Assembly: GCA_943356395.1 (NCBI GenBank) | Contig: CALRFC010000003.1 | Coordinates: 5,187-26,335 of the forward strand | Reading direction: 5' to 3' | DNA from: Candidatus Nomurabacteria bacterium | Lineage (GTDB): Bacteria > Patescibacteriota > Minisyncoccia > Phycocordibacterales > UBA9973 | Length of the DNA stretch: 21,149 nt | Shown: piece after piece, positions 6,954 through 13,726 of the stretch | How positions within the stretch are numbered: position 1 is the first letter of the stretch | Layout: each line of letters begins with the position of its first letter | Program-made: the position numbers and the translations under genes | The notes under the pieces: model-generated | Databases searched by the model: none | Told to the model about the DNA's origin: nothing | Seen by the model: the letters and a program-made list of their open reading frames with translations, nothing else

Positions 6954-7077
6954 AACATAAAACATAGAACATAAATCATAAAACATGAATCATGAACCAT
7001 TAAAAAATAAAATACAAAAAACCGTAAACGCATGGTCTATGATCCATGGTTCGTGGTCTGTGTCTTCCGGATTCACC
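6954..7077 (+). repeat. Leader-encoding repeat, copy C
   Basis: It starts just after the stop at 6951-6953. The core differs from other copies by a few bases (ACCGTAAACGC for ACCGGAAACAC), which weakens the hairpin. It encodes the 29-codon leader of the gene at 6985. Confidence 0.83.
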
Positions 7078-7722
7078 ATCATCGAGCTCATGATTTCTGT
7101 CGCGCTTTTCACGATAGTCGTCACGATTTCTATCGGCTCCGTCCTCCAGATCCAAGCGGGACACAGGAAGAGCCACGAAGTCCGCCAAGTACTCGATACG
7201 CTCAATTTCGTCATGGAAGACATGGCGCGCAATGTCCGCCTCGGACACACATATAAGTGCGACGCGGGCGGGACTGCGCTTGATCCGTCAACAATCTCCG
7301 GCGCTGATTGCGCGTTTGACCCGAACAATCCGACGACGCCGGTCAAAAGCATCGCGTTTGTCGATGTGAACGGCACTGTGACGGTCTACCGTTTCCGCAT
7401 TACCGACGCATCGGCGAATACCGGAGAGATCGTAAAATCAAAGAACGGCAACACCTGCCTTTTTTCCGGAACATCGAGTCCGCAGTGTCCGTCGCTCACG
7501 CCGCCCGAAGTGAAAATCGATATGAACAAATCAGGATTCTCGGTCAAGAATTCGGGGCCGGATATTTTGGGCGCGGGCGCGGCAAGCGGCGTCAATGATA
7601 CGATACAGCCGAGAGCCACGATACGGATCACGGGCTCGATAACATACGAGAGCGTGTCCACGCCGTTTTCCATCCAGACGACGATAACGCAAAGACAGCC
7701 GAATATAACAGTGGCGCCATAA
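6985..7722 (+). CDS. Minor prepilin, GspJ/PilW type, with repeat-encoded leader
   Basis: The precursor has 245 residues. The leader (29 residues, ending SSG) is encoded by repeat copy C and is followed by FTIIELMISVALFTIVVTISIGSV, with Glu at +5. The helix then runs into VRQVLDTLNFVMEDMARNVRLG, the pattern typical of the GspJ/PulJ/PilW group of minor pilins. The rest is a beta-rich domain with several cysteines (YKC, ADC, TCLF, PQC) that may form disulfides outside the cell. The order FimT-like, GspJ-like, GspI-like, PilX-like resembles minor pilin operons of other bacteria. Confidence 0.78.
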   Translation: MNHEPLKNKIQKTVNAWSMIHGSWSVSSGFTIIELMISVALFTIVVTISIGSVLQIQAGHRKSHEVRQVLDTLNFVMEDMARNVRLGHTYKCDAGGTALDPSTISGADCAFDPNNPTTPVKSIAFVDVNGTVTVYRFRITDASANTGEIVKSKNGNTCLFSGTSSPQCPSLTPPEVKIDMNKSGFSVKNSGPDILGAGAASGVNDTIQPRATIRITGSITYESVSTPFSIQTTITQRQPNITVAP

Positions 7723-7866
7723 ACCATAGAACATAGAACATAAACCATAAACCATAGAACATGAATCATAAACCATGAAAAATGAACCATTAAAAAATAA
7801 AATACAAAAAACCGGAAACACATGGTCTATGATCCATGATTCGTGGTCTGTGTCTGCGGGGTTCAC
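7723..7866 (+). repeat. Leader-encoding repeat, copy D
   Basis: It begins right after a stop codon with CCATAGAACATAAACCATAA words. The core ends at TCTGCGGGGTTCAC, where the second element (7858-8004) has joined it. It encodes residues 1-29 of the gene at 7775. Confidence 0.83.
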
Positions 7867-8512
7867 CCCGTCAGTAGAAAATGGCATTGCGCGCGGTTTT
7901 CCGTGGAAAAACATCTCCTTCTTCTTTTCTCGCAATCGTACAGGCGATGTGAATCATTCATTCGCGCGCAGAAAACCTATGCCATTTTTCACTACGGGGT
8001 TCACTCTCGTCGAAACGCTTGTCGCCATTTCTATTTTTTCTTTCGCACTTGTTTTCCTGCTTTCTTCCGTCGGCGGCGGTTTGAACAATCTGAACAGCGT
8101 GAAGAATCGTCTTACCGGCTCGTATCTTGCCGAAGAGGGAATCGAGCTTGTCCGCGCGATACGCGACAACGATGTCATCGCCACGAATGCGTGGCATGCG
8201 GGATTTCTGTCGCATCCGAATCTTGTTTCGTGTTCGTCGGCGATCAATGGCTGCAATATCGAGCCGTCCACACTCGAAATTTTTCCCTGTTCGTCGGCAC
8301 AAGGTTGCGTTGTGAGGTACAATCAGAATGCCGGATATTACGGAACAGGGTCGTCCTCGTCGATCTTCAGCCGGAAAATAACGATAGAAGAAATCAGTCC
8401 GACGGAAGTGCGCGTGACGAGCGTCGTTTCTTGGAATGACGGTCTCGCTCCGCGCAAGATATCGCTCCAAGAAAACCTGACATGCTGGCAGAATGCGGGA
8501 GAATGCCAGTAG
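7775..8512 (+). CDS. Minor prepilin, GspI/PilV type, with two stacked repeats in its leader
   Basis: The mature protein starts FTLVETLVAISIFSFALVFLLSS, with Glu at +5, followed by SYLAEEGIELVRAIRDN, a pattern typical of PilV/GspI-like pseudopilins of this group. The leader is abnormal. Residues 1-29 come from repeat copy D and end in AG|FT; then 46 codons of the 138-bp element follow and the GFT recurs at residue 75. A 75-residue leader is far beyond the usual 5-30. The 245-residue frame stays open through both repeats, which argues for selection or recent insertion. Start choices inside the repeats (for example MNHSF or MPFF just before the second site) could give a near-normal leader. It lies 52 bp after the GspJ-like gene. 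Confidence 0.78.
   Translation: MKNEPLKNKIQKTGNTWSMIHDSWSVSAGFTPSVENGIARGFPWKNISFFFSRNRTGDVNHSFARRKPMPFFTTGFTLVETLVAISIFSFALVFLLSSVGGGLNNLNSVKNRLTGSYLAEEGIELVRAIRDNDVIATNAWHAGFLSHPNLVSCSSAINGCNIEPSTLEIFPCSSAQGCVVRYNQNAGYYGTGSSSSIFSRKITIEEISPTEVRVTSVVSWNDGLAPRKISLQENLTCWQNAGECQ
7858..8004 (+). repeat. 138-bp palindrome-like element in a prepilin leader, copy 2
   Basis: Direct repeats CGGGGTTCAC are exact at 7857-7866 and 7995-8004, and encode the duplicated cleavage site. The distance between the copies is 138 bp (46 codons), the same as in copy 1 at 3992-4138. It looks like a target-site duplication, or like element ends that mimic the pilin cleavage codons. Confidence 0.8.
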
Positions 8513-8690
8513 GTCGCATAGAACATAAATCATAGAATATAAACCATAAAACATAGAACATAAATCATAAACCATAGAACATGAATCATAAAACATAAAA
8601 TATGAACCACGAACCATTAAAAAATAAAATACAAAAAACCGGAAACACATGGTCTATGATCCATGACTCATGTTCTGTGTCTTCCGGTTT
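8513..8690 (+). repeat. Leader-encoding repeat, copy E
   Basis: This is the longest copy, with extra ATAAATCATAGAATATAAACC-type words before the core. Hairpin arms are ACCGGAAACACATG and CATGTTCTGTGTCTTCCGGT. It encodes the first 29 codons of the gene at 8602. Confidence 0.85.
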
Positions 8691-9189
8691 CGTCATCCTC
8701 TTTGCCGTTCTTGTTTCCACGATCGTCCTTGCCATGGCGCTCGGGATTTTTTCGATCGCTTACAAGGAAACCATACTCACCGCGACCGCCAAAGATTCCG
8801 ATTATTCTTTTTTTGCCGCGGATACGGGAGCCGAATGCGCTCTCTATGCCGATGTGAAAGACGACGCGTTCGGCGCGACCGGAGGCACTCCCACTTGCGA
8901 CGGCGCTCCCGTTTCCAATCTTTCCGGCTCGGGATCTTTTTTCACCTTCGATATTTCGCTCGTGAAAGGCTGTGTCAAAGTGAGCGTCAACAAAGCGTCC
9001 GATCCGTCGAATACGCCGCCGCTTTCCCAGCACTATACATCCATCACATCTCTCGGGTATAATCTCTCGTGCGCCGCCGTTTCGGCCGCACAGCTTTCTC
9101 CGAATCTCCGACTTGTCGAACGTAAGCTCGAGGTCATTTATCCGAATCCTGCGCCGGTAGCGCCCCCGCCGCCGTCGGGAGGAGCGTAG
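8602..9189 (+). CDS. PilX-like minor pilin with repeat-encoded leader
   Basis: The precursor has 195 residues. The leader is again 29 residues ending SSG, followed by FVILFAVLVSTIVLAMALGIFSIA. There is no Glu at +5, as in several PilX/GspK-like pilins that sit at the fibre tip. The next stretch, DSDYSFFAADTGAECALYAD, matches the FYAADAG-ECALY pattern seen in this pilin type in these bacteria. The C-terminus is proline-rich (APVAPPPPSGGA). It closes the minor-pilin run. Without a search the PilX label is by analogy only. Confidence 0.7.
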   Translation: MNHEPLKNKIQKTGNTWSMIHDSCSVSSGFVILFAVLVSTIVLAMALGIFSIAYKETILTATAKDSDYSFFAADTGAECALYADVKDDAFGATGGTPTCDGAPVSNLSGSGSFFTFDISLVKGCVKVSVNKASDPSNTPPLSQHYTSITSLGYNLSCAAVSAAQLSPNLRLVERKLEVIYPNPAPVAPPPPSGGA

Positions 9190-9228
9190 GACAGTTAGGA
9201 CAGTAAGTAGAAAATAGTAAGTAGGAAT

Positions 9229-11247
9229 ATGAACAAAGACGAAGCGAAAAAAAGAGCCGAAAAATTGCGCGCGGAGATTTCTGATCTCCGTTTTCGCTAT
9301 CATGTGAAGAACGATCCGTCCGTGACGGACGATATTTACGATTCGCTCACGCGCGAATTGCGCTCACTCGAAGCCAAGTTTCCGGACATCCGTCTCAAAG
9401 ACGATCCGCTCTCGCGCGTGGCGGGCAAACCGCTTCCGAAATTCGAGAAAGTTTCGCACAAGGAACGGATGCTCTCCCTAAACGACGTTTTTTCCTATGA
9501 AGAACTGGAAGATTGGCAAAACCGCATTTTAAAACTACTTGGGAGCAAGGCACCCAAGTTGGGATATTTTGCTGAATTGAAGTTCGACGGGCTCGCCATC
9601 ACTCTCCGGTATGAAAATGGCAAATTGGTGCAGGGCGCGACGCGCGGGGACGGCTTTGTCGGCGAGAATGTCACGGAGAATGTGAAGGTGATTTCCGATA
9701 TCCCACTCGCGCTTCCGAAGCCGTATCCGGCGGAGATCGAAGTACGCGGCGAGGTTGTCATGTCGAAAAAGACGCTCGAGGAACTGAATGCTGCGCAAGA
9801 GAAGGCCGGACTGCCGCGTTTCGCGAATACGCGAAACGCGGCCGCCGGCGCCGTCCGCCAGCTCGATTCGGCGCTGACCAAATCCCGCAAGCTCAATTTT
9901 TTCGCCTACGATATCGCCGAGCTCTCGCCCGACTTCCGAGTACGCACGAAAAAACACTCCGACGAACATCGCCTCCTCTTCTCACTCGGCTTTCCTGTTT
10001 CCGAGCATGAAAAAATCTGTGAAGATATTTCCGAAGTAAAAAAGTTCATCGAAGGAGTGCGTGCGATCAGAGAAAAATTCCCCTTTGGCACGGACGGTGT
10101 CGTCATTTCCGTGGACGACCTTGCTTTGCAAGACCGGCTCGGCGTTGTCGGCAAAGCCCCTCGCTACATGGCGGCCTTCAAATATCCTGCCGAGAAGGCC
10201 ACGACGCGCGTAATCGATATCACGGTACAGGTCGGCCGCACCGGTGTCCTGACCCCGCTCGCGCATTTTGAGCCCACGCTCGTTGCCGGCTCTACTGTGT
10301 CGAAAGCCACTTTGCACAATATGGATCAGATCGAGCGGCTTGATCTCCGGATCGGCGACACGGTCGTCATCCAAAAGGCCGGCGATGTCATTCCGGAAGT
10401 CGTGGAAGTTCTCGTAAAATTGCGGAGCGGCAAGGAAAAAAAGTTTAAAATGCCTGCCACATGTCCGGCATGTAGCACAAAGATTGAAAAGCGGGAGAAT
10501 CTTGCGGGGGAGTCGGTCGCATATTACTGCGTGAACAAGCATTGTCCGGCTAAGAATATCCGAAGTATCAACCACTTCGTTTCCGCACTCGATATCTACG
10601 AAGTCGGTCCGAAAATCATCGAGCGCTTGAAAGATGAAGGATTGATAACGGATGCCGCCGATCTGTTTGCATTGACCGAAGCCGATCTTTCCGGTCTCGA
10701 GCGATTCGGCGAGAAAAGCGCGAAAAACATCATAGAGAGCATCAGGGAAAAGAAGAACCCTCCGCTCCCGCGCTTCATGATGGCGCTCGGAATAATTCAT
10801 GTGGGCGAAGAAACGGCGCGGGATTTGGCAAAGCACTTCGGCACTTTTGAAAAACTACGCAAAGCGAAGAAAGAAAACTTTGATGAAATCGAAAATATCG
10901 GTCCGGCCGTTTCGGAAAGCATTTCCGCATACTTTGCCGACGCGCACAATAAAAAGTTTTTAGAAAAATTATTTTCTCTCGGCGTTAAACCGGTTAGCTA
11001 CAAGCTACAAGCTACAAGCTACAAGTTGAAAGATAAAATCTTCGTACTCACCGGAACATTGCCGACATTATCGCGCGAAGAGGCCAAGGAAAAAATCATT
11101 TCCTTGGGCGGCAAAGTCTCCTCTGCCGTTTCCAAGAATACTTCCTATCTCCTCGCCGGCGCCGACCCGGGTTCCAAATTCACCAACGCCCAAAAGCTCG
11201 GCGTGAAAATCATCGACGAGAAAGATTTTTTGAAATTGGCGAAATAA
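9229..11247 (+). CDS. ligA: NAD-dependent DNA ligase LigA
   Basis: LigA seals nicks in DNA using NAD+. At 672 residues it is of normal length. The N-terminal Ia domain has RYHVKNDPSVTDDIYDSL; the adenylation active site is KFDG with Lys118; NTRNAAAGAVRQLD and GTDGVVISVDD are further nucleotidyltransferase motifs. The OB-fold region has VQVGRTGVLTPLA. A zinc finger follows with C412, C415, C434 and C439, then helix-hairpin-helix repeats and a BRCT domain (about 601-672). Between HhH and BRCT lies SYKLQATSYK (590-599), encoded by four 7-bp repeats and not expected in the family. The ATG at 9229 follows a short TAGGACAGT/AGTAGAAAATAG repeat. A hairpin terminator follows the stop. Confidence 0.97.
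   Translation: MNKDEAKKRAEKLRAEISDLRFRYHVKNDPSVTDDIYDSLTRELRSLEAKFPDIRLKDDPLSRVAGKPLPKFEKVSHKERMLSLNDVFSYEELEDWQNRILKLLGSKAPKLGYFAELKFDGLAITLRYENGKLVQGATRGDGFVGENVTENVKVISDIPLALPKPYPAEIEVRGEVVMSKKTLEELNAAQEKAGLPRFANTRNAAAGAVRQLDSALTKSRKLNFFAYDIAELSPDFRVRTKKHSDEHRLLFSLGFPVSEHEKICEDISEVKKFIEGVRAIREKFPFGTDGVVISVDDLALQDRLGVVGKAPRYMAAFKYPAEKATTRVIDITVQVGRTGVLTPLAHFEPTLVAGSTVSKATLHNMDQIERLDLRIGDTVVIQKAGDVIPEVVEVLVKLRSGKEKKFKMPATCPACSTKIEKRENLAGESVAYYCVNKHCPAKNIRSINHFVSALDIYEVGPKIIERLKDEGLITDAADLFALTEADLSGLERFGEKSAKNIIESIREKKNPPLPRFMMALGIIHVGEETARDLAKHFGTFEKLRKAKKENFDEIENIGPAVSESISAYFADAHNKKFLEKLFSLGVKPVSYKLQATSYKLKDKIFVLTGTLPTLSREEAKEKIISLGGKVSSAVSKNTSYLLAGADPGSKFTNAQKLGVKIIDEKDFLKLAK
10996..11023 (+). 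repeat. In-gene tandem repeat: four AGCTACA units in ligA
   Basis: Four exact 7-bp units encode SYKLQATSYK in the linker before BRCT. Twenty-eight bases is not a multiple of three, so gain or loss of one unit would shift the frame. Confidence 0.8.
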
Positions 11248-11253
11248 AAAAAC

Positions 11254-11280
11254 GCCCCACGAGATGTGGGGCATTGTTTG
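11254..11280. terminator. Bidirectional hairpin terminator
   Basis: GCCCCAC-GAGAT-GTGGGGC (11254-11272) follows ligA. On the minus strand it is followed by a run of seven T, so it is stronger as an end for minus-strand transcripts, such as the small ORF at 11317-11403. Confidence 0.7.
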
Positions 11281-11281
11281 A

Positions 11282-11307
11282 GAAAAACAACCAACGACCA
11301 TTGTTGG
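11282..11307 (-). terminator. Second minus-strand terminator after the small ORF
   Basis: On the minus strand CCAAC-7 nt-GTTGG is followed by TTGTTTTT. The stem is short (5 bp). Confidence 0.4.
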
Positions 11308-11316
11308 GCATTGGCC

Positions 11317-11403
11317 CTAATCCCACGGATTCGGGTCATTACTCATCCTTTGATCGGAACCTTGTTTCATCACAAAGGCAGTGATTGCCTTTTGCGTATT
11401 CAT
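11317..11403 (-). CDS. 28-residue small protein with own promoter and terminators
   Basis: The reading frame is MNTQKAITAFVMK...SDPNPWD-type, 28 residues ending NDPNPWD. It is too short to judge by coding bias. Support is positional: a TTGACA-based promoter lies 20-50 bp upstream and one or two hairpin terminators follow downstream, so the roughly 170-nt transcript has clear ends. It is alone on the minus strand between ligA and gatC. I do not recognise it. There is no signal peptide or membrane segment. The alternative is a small RNA in which this frame is accidental. Confidence 0.45.
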   Translation of the reverse strand: MNTQKAITAFVMKQGSDQRMSNDPNPWD

Positions 11404-11422
11404 ATAGGACTGAATTGAAATT

Positions 11423-11451
11423 AGCTTATCATTTCCTGATTTTTTTGTCAA
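11423..11451 (-). promoter_or_regulatory. Promoter for the small minus-strand ORF
   Basis: On the minus strand, consensus TTGACA (11446-11451) is followed by a 17-bp spacer and TAAGCT (11423-11428, three of six consensus bases). The start codon is about 20 bp further. Confidence 0.45.
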
Positions 11452-11476
11452 CCGATGAAAATATCCCGAAATGCTG

Positions 11477-11482
11477 TATAAT
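11477..11482 (+). promoter_or_regulatory. Leaderless-type -10 box for gatC
   Basis: TATAAT ends exactly six bases before the ATG at 11489, so transcription should start at or next to the start codon. Confidence 0.55.
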
Positions 11483-11488
11483 TCTCGC

Positions 11489-11761
11489 ATGGAAATAAGG
11501 GATGTGGAAAAACTGGCGGAGCTCGCGCGCATCGAGATTCCGGATGAAGAAAAGGCCGAATTTGTCAAAAATCTCGGCTCTATTTTGGGCTATGTGGACA
11601 TCATAAAAAACGCCGCAGTCGAAGGAATCAAGCCGGAAGTCGGCGAGCTCCGCAATGTCGCGCGCGAAGATGAAGCCAGAGATTTTGATGACAGGCAAAA
11701 ATTGATTTCCGCATTTCCGGATTCTGACGGAGATTATTTGAAAGTGAAAAAGATACTCTAG
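11489..11761 (+). CDS. gatC: Asp/Glu-tRNA amidotransferase subunit C
   Basis: GatC is the small scaffold subunit of the GatCAB complex, which converts misacylated Glu-tRNA(Gln) or Asp-tRNA(Asn) to the correct amide. The 90 residues fit the family (about 95), with the typical start IRDVEKLAELARIEIPDEEK, the LGSILGYVDIIKNA helix and a C-terminal LREDEA-like RNVAREDEARDF. An in-frame ATG at 11471 exists, but it would place the -10 box inside the gene, so the ATG at 11489 is chosen. A four-helix-bundle gene separates it from gatA. gatB is not in the window. Confidence 0.93.
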   Translation: MEIRDVEKLAELARIEIPDEEKAEFVKNLGSILGYVDIIKNAAVEGIKPEVGELRNVAREDEARDFDDRQKLISAFPDSDGDYLKVKKIL

Positions 11762-11784
11762 AAAATTTTCAATTAATAGTTTTC

Positions 11785-11799
11785 AATTTTCAATAAATT
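11785..11799 (+). repeat. Left inverted repeat beside the second four-helix-bundle gene
   Basis: AATTTTCAATAAATT is the exact reverse complement of 12193-12207. It lies within a longer run of ATTTTCAATT words (11762-11800). Confidence 0.5.
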
Positions 11800-11810
11800 A
11801 GAAATTAACA

Positions 11811-12176
11811 ATGACACAGACAGTAAAAAAACATAATGATCTTGAAGAGAGAACTGCTAAATTTGGAGAAACTGTAATTTCATTCTGTCTTTCTTTGCCG
11901 TCAAATTATGTAACTCAATCTATAACCGGACAATTAATAAGATCTGGAACAAGTGTCGGGGCAAACTACATGGAGGCGAACGCTGCGAGTTCTCGAAAGG
12001 ATTTCAGGAACAAGATTTTTATTTGTAAAAAAGAAGCTCAAGAAACAAAGCACTGGTTACGCATGTGCGCTACTGCGTGGCCAGATAAGAAAACTGAAAT
12101 TCAAAAGATTTGGAAAGAAGCTCAAGAGCTGACGCTTATATTTCAAAAGATTACTAGTACGCTTGATAAAAAATGA
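11811..12176 (+). CDS. Four-helix bundle protein (intervening-sequence family), intact
   Basis: The 121 residues carry the family pattern: an N-terminal helix (LEERTAKFGETVISFCLSLP), then SITGQLIRSGTSVGANYMEANAASSRKDFRNKI, the equivalent of QLRRAAVSIPSNIAEG...RKDF, then KKEAQETKHWL and a long C-terminal helix. It is a different branch from the broken gene at 2802 (SGTSVGANYMEA against AAVSIPSNIAEG). No catalytic residues are apparent; the family's function is unknown, though RNA or protein binding has been proposed. It sits between gatC and gatA with no evident tie to them, flanked by AT-rich inverted repeats, and is lower in GC than its neighbours. This looks like an inserted cassette. Confidence 0.85.
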   Translation: MTQTVKKHNDLEERTAKFGETVISFCLSLPSNYVTQSITGQLIRSGTSVGANYMEANAASSRKDFRNKIFICKKEAQETKHWLRMCATAWPDKKTEIQKIWKEAQELTLIFQKITSTLDKK

Positions 12177-12192
12177 TTATTGGAAAATTGAG

Positions 12193-12207
12193 AATTTATT
12201 GAAAATT
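12193..12207 (-). repeat. Right inverted repeat beside the second four-helix-bundle gene
   Basis: AATTTATTGAAAATT pairs exactly with 11785-11799. The flanking words GAAAATTGAGAATT and AATTGGAAATTGATAATT belong to the same degenerate repeat. Confidence 0.5.
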
Positions 12208-12233
12208 AATAATTGGAAATTGATAATTATCTT

Positions 12234-13643
12234 ATGGATTTGAAAGATCTGACAATCGAACAAGCGCACGAAGCCATGAAAGAGGGCGTTTTTACTTCCC
12301 GCGAACTAACGCAGGCGTATTTGGATGCGATCGCGAAAAAGAACGAGAACATTTTTGCTTTCATCGAAGTTTTCGACGACGCTTTAGCGCAGGCGGACAA
12401 GGCAGATGAGATTTTCAAATCAGGGAAGGCCACGCTTCTCACTGGAATCCCGTTTGGAATCAAGGACAATATCTTGATCGATGGGAAAAAGGCGAGCGCC
12501 GCTTCGAAGATATTGGAAAATTACACCGCCTCGTACGATGCGACGGTTATAAAAATCCTGAAAGAAAGTGGCGCGGTGTTTTTGGGCCGGACAAACATGG
12601 ACGATTCCGCAATGGGTTCGTCCACGCAGACTTCGTATTACGGCATCACAAAAAATCCCTTGGACGAATCTCGTGTGCCGGGTGGGAGTTCCGGCGGTTC
12701 GGCCGCAGCTGTCGCCGCAAATATGTCACTCGTCGCGCTCGGCACGGAAACTTGCGGCTCGGTGCGTCAGCCGGCAGCCTTTTGCGGATTAGTGGGCTTG
12801 AAGCCGACATACGGGGCACTTTCCCGAAATGGTCTGATCGCTATGGGAAGCTCTTTGGATCAGCCGGCGCCACTCACGAAAACTGTGCGCGAAAGCGAAA
12901 TCATTTTTCAAGCGCTTGCAAAACATGATCCGATGGATGCGACTTCCGTACCGGAGAGTTTGCGCGAGAATCCTATCAAAGGAATAAAGCGAATCGGCGT
13001 GCCGAGAAGCTTTTTTGCCAAAGGTCTCGATAAGGAAGTGGAAAGGAATTTCAATGAAAGCGTGGAAAAATTGAAGAATGCCGGCTATGAGATCGTCGAT
13101 TTGGAAATGCCGGAGTTGGAATATTCGCGCGCCGTTTACTACATCATCATGCCGGCCGAAGTTTCGACCAATCTTTCGCGCGTCGACGGCATCCGCTATG
13201 GCTTGTCACTCGAGGGCAAGGACTTGCTCGAAGTTTATGAAAAATCTCGCGGACAAGGTTTCGGCAAGGAAGTCCGCCGCCGAATTCTCCTCGGCACATA
13301 TATTCTTTCGCACGGATATTACGACGCGTATTACAACAAAGCGCTGTTGCTGCGCGATAAAATCACCGGAGAAATAAAAAAAGCTTTTGAATTGGTCGAT
13401 CTAATCATGACGCCGACTGTGCCTACGCCCGCCTTCAAAATAGGGGAGAAGCTCGATGATCCTGTCGCCATGTATCTCTGCGACATCTTTTCCGCACCGG
13501 CCAATCTCTCCGGCATTCCGGCGGTTGCTCTGCCATCGGGCAAAACCGAAGACGGCCTGCCGCTCTCTATCCAATTCATGGCGCCGCACTTTTGCGAGGA
13601 CAGACTTTTCGACATCGGCAAGAAGTTTGAGACGATGTTATAA
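12234..13643 (+). CDS. gatA: Asp/Glu-tRNA amidotransferase subunit A
   Basis: GatA is the amidase subunit that frees ammonia from glutamine for the GatCAB complex. The Ser-cisSer-Lys triad is in place: Lys77 in FGIKDNI, Ser152 in GGSSGGSAAAVAA, and nucleophile Ser176 in ETCGSVRQPAAFCG. The last motif usually reads DTGGSIRQP, so the Asp-to-Glu and Gly-to-Cys changes next to the nucleophile are worth noting. The 469 residues are the normal length. An in-frame TTG at 12213 is possible, but the ATG at 12234 gives the usual MDLKDLTIEQAH start. Six bases before that ATG is GATAAT, a possible leaderless -10. It follows gatC with a four-helix-bundle gene between. Confidence 0.95.
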   Translation: MDLKDLTIEQAHEAMKEGVFTSRELTQAYLDAIAKKNENIFAFIEVFDDALAQADKADEIFKSGKATLLTGIPFGIKDNILIDGKKASAASKILENYTASYDATVIKILKESGAVFLGRTNMDDSAMGSSTQTSYYGITKNPLDESRVPGGSSGGSAAAVAANMSLVALGTETCGSVRQPAAFCGLVGLKPTYGALSRNGLIAMGSSLDQPAPLTKTVRESEIIFQALAKHDPMDATSVPESLRENPIKGIKRIGVPRSFFAKGLDKEVERNFNESVEKLKNAGYEIVDLEMPELEYSRAVYYIIMPAEVSTNLSRVDGIRYGLSLEGKDLLEVYEKSRGQGFGKEVRRRILLGTYILSHGYYDAYYNKALLLRDKITGEIKKAFELVDLIMTPTVPTPAFKIGEKLDDPVAMYLCDIFSAPANLSGIPAVALPSGKTEDGLPLSIQFMAPHFCEDRLFDIGKKFETML

Positions 13644-13664
13644 TTATACCGTGTGACATTTTAA

Positions 13665-13712
13665 TTTTGCCCGCCCGACTGAACGATATCAGTCGTTCGG
13701 GCGGGAGATTTT
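13665..13712 (-). repeat. Small GC-rich palindromic intergenic element, copy 2
   Basis: CCCGCCCGA ... TCGGGCGGG forms a 9-bp outer stem, with an inner ACTGA/TCAGT stem. On the minus strand it starts AAAATCTCCCGCCCGAA and matches the 1410-1452 element outside the inner hairpin. Confidence 0.6.
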
Positions 13713-13726
13713 AAATTTAAAATTTT

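Noticed and set aside
5695..6986. Minus-strand frames opposite pilD and the FimT-like prepilin
   Set aside because: They are rich in Arg/Glu/Asp with no domain pattern; the plus strand genes have clear motifs.
7386..7823. Minus-strand frames with repeated FMIHVLWFMVYVL-type hydrophobic stretches
   Set aside because: They are translations of the word repeats between prepilins, and recur wherever that repeat occurs.
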